A DNA stretch of 5,775 bases, from NCBI GenBank assembly GCA_944329255.1, contig CALVIA010000062.1, positions 1-5,775 of the forward strand. The letters run 5' to 3'. This DNA comes from an uncultured Bacilli bacterium (GTDB lineage Bacteria; Bacillota_I; Bacilli_A; RF39; UBA660). Within the stretch, counting starts at the first letter, position 1. Each line of letters begins with the position of its first letter. Of the stretch, positions 5,701 through 5,775 are shown in pieces. A program made the position numbers and the translations under genes. The notes under the pieces were generated by a model. That model did not search any database, was not told the DNA's origin, and saw only the letters and a program-made list of their open reading frames with translations.

Positions 5701-5775
5701 TTTTTTTCTTTAATTTTCCTTCATTAAACTCATAAATTTCATCAGAAAGTTCCATAATATCTTCTTTTATATGAC
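5684..5775 (-). CDS. ABC transporter ATP-binding protein, C-terminal end (partial)
   Basis: Only the last 29 codons are inside the window; the gene continues beyond the right edge. The frame starting at 5773 begins HIKEDIMELSDEIYEFNEGKL and ends with a Lys/Asn-rich tail and TAA at 5686-5684. His-(I/N)-KEDI followed by D-E-[IV]-Y-E and a short G-K-L stretch is the usual end of exporter ATPases. The first His is the likely H-loop switch residue, normally preceded by Ser-Ser or Ala-Ser. The two bases before it (GT) allow AGT for Ser. The reading frame overlaps the first permease by 17 nt, a typical close ATPase-permease junction. It would power the exporter formed with the two membrane proteins downstream. 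Walker A, signature and Walker B motifs are outside the window, so the subfamily cannot be given. Confidence 0.72.
   Translation of the reverse strand, partial: HIKEDIMELSDEIYEFNEGKLKKKNDKKN

Overview
The window comes from an endospore-forming, very AT-rich Gram-positive bacterium (Firmicutes/Bacillota; roughly a quarter G+C by eye). Evidence for this is a complete minimal spoVAC-spoVAD-spoVAE cluster, purine-rich Shine-Dalgarno sites (GGAGG, GAGGTGA), AT-biased codons and short intrinsic terminators. TAA, TAG and TGA are all used as stops, so the genetic code looks standard. Every supported gene lies on the minus strand, so transcription runs from high to low coordinates.

From right to left the order is as follows. 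(1) 5775-4246: the last 29 codons of an ABC-transporter ATPase, then two tightly packed six-helix membrane proteins that look like the permeases of the same small exporter. (2) 4185-3310: a cation diffusion facilitator with the TM5 DxxxD metal site typical of manganese/iron-type members, closed by a strong intrinsic terminator at 3279-3321. (3) 3250-1477: spoVAC, spoVAD and spoVAE, joined by 1-nt and 4-nt start/stop overlaps, which are predicted to move dipicolinic acid across the inner spore membrane. (4) 1392-121: an unrecognised 423-residue membrane-anchored extracytoplasmic protein with its own housekeeping-type promoter (TTGACA, 17 nt, TATTAT) and terminator. (5) 120-1: noncoding DNA with a 14-bp direct repeat 35 bp apart, a small inverted repeat between the copies, and a 23-bp imperfect tandem repeat.

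The spoVA block is the only functionally clear unit. It has the reduced C-D-E composition seen in many clostridia, without spoVAA, spoVAB, spoVAEa or spoVAF. The terminator upstream and the separate promoter downstream isolate it from its neighbours, so the flanking genes need not be sporulation genes. I see no convincing wholly new multi-gene system. The most notable observations are the absence of tryptophan from all 1,814 visible codons, a possible forespore promoter overlapping the preceding gene's terminator, altered conserved motifs in SpoVAD, and the uncharacterised 423-residue protein.
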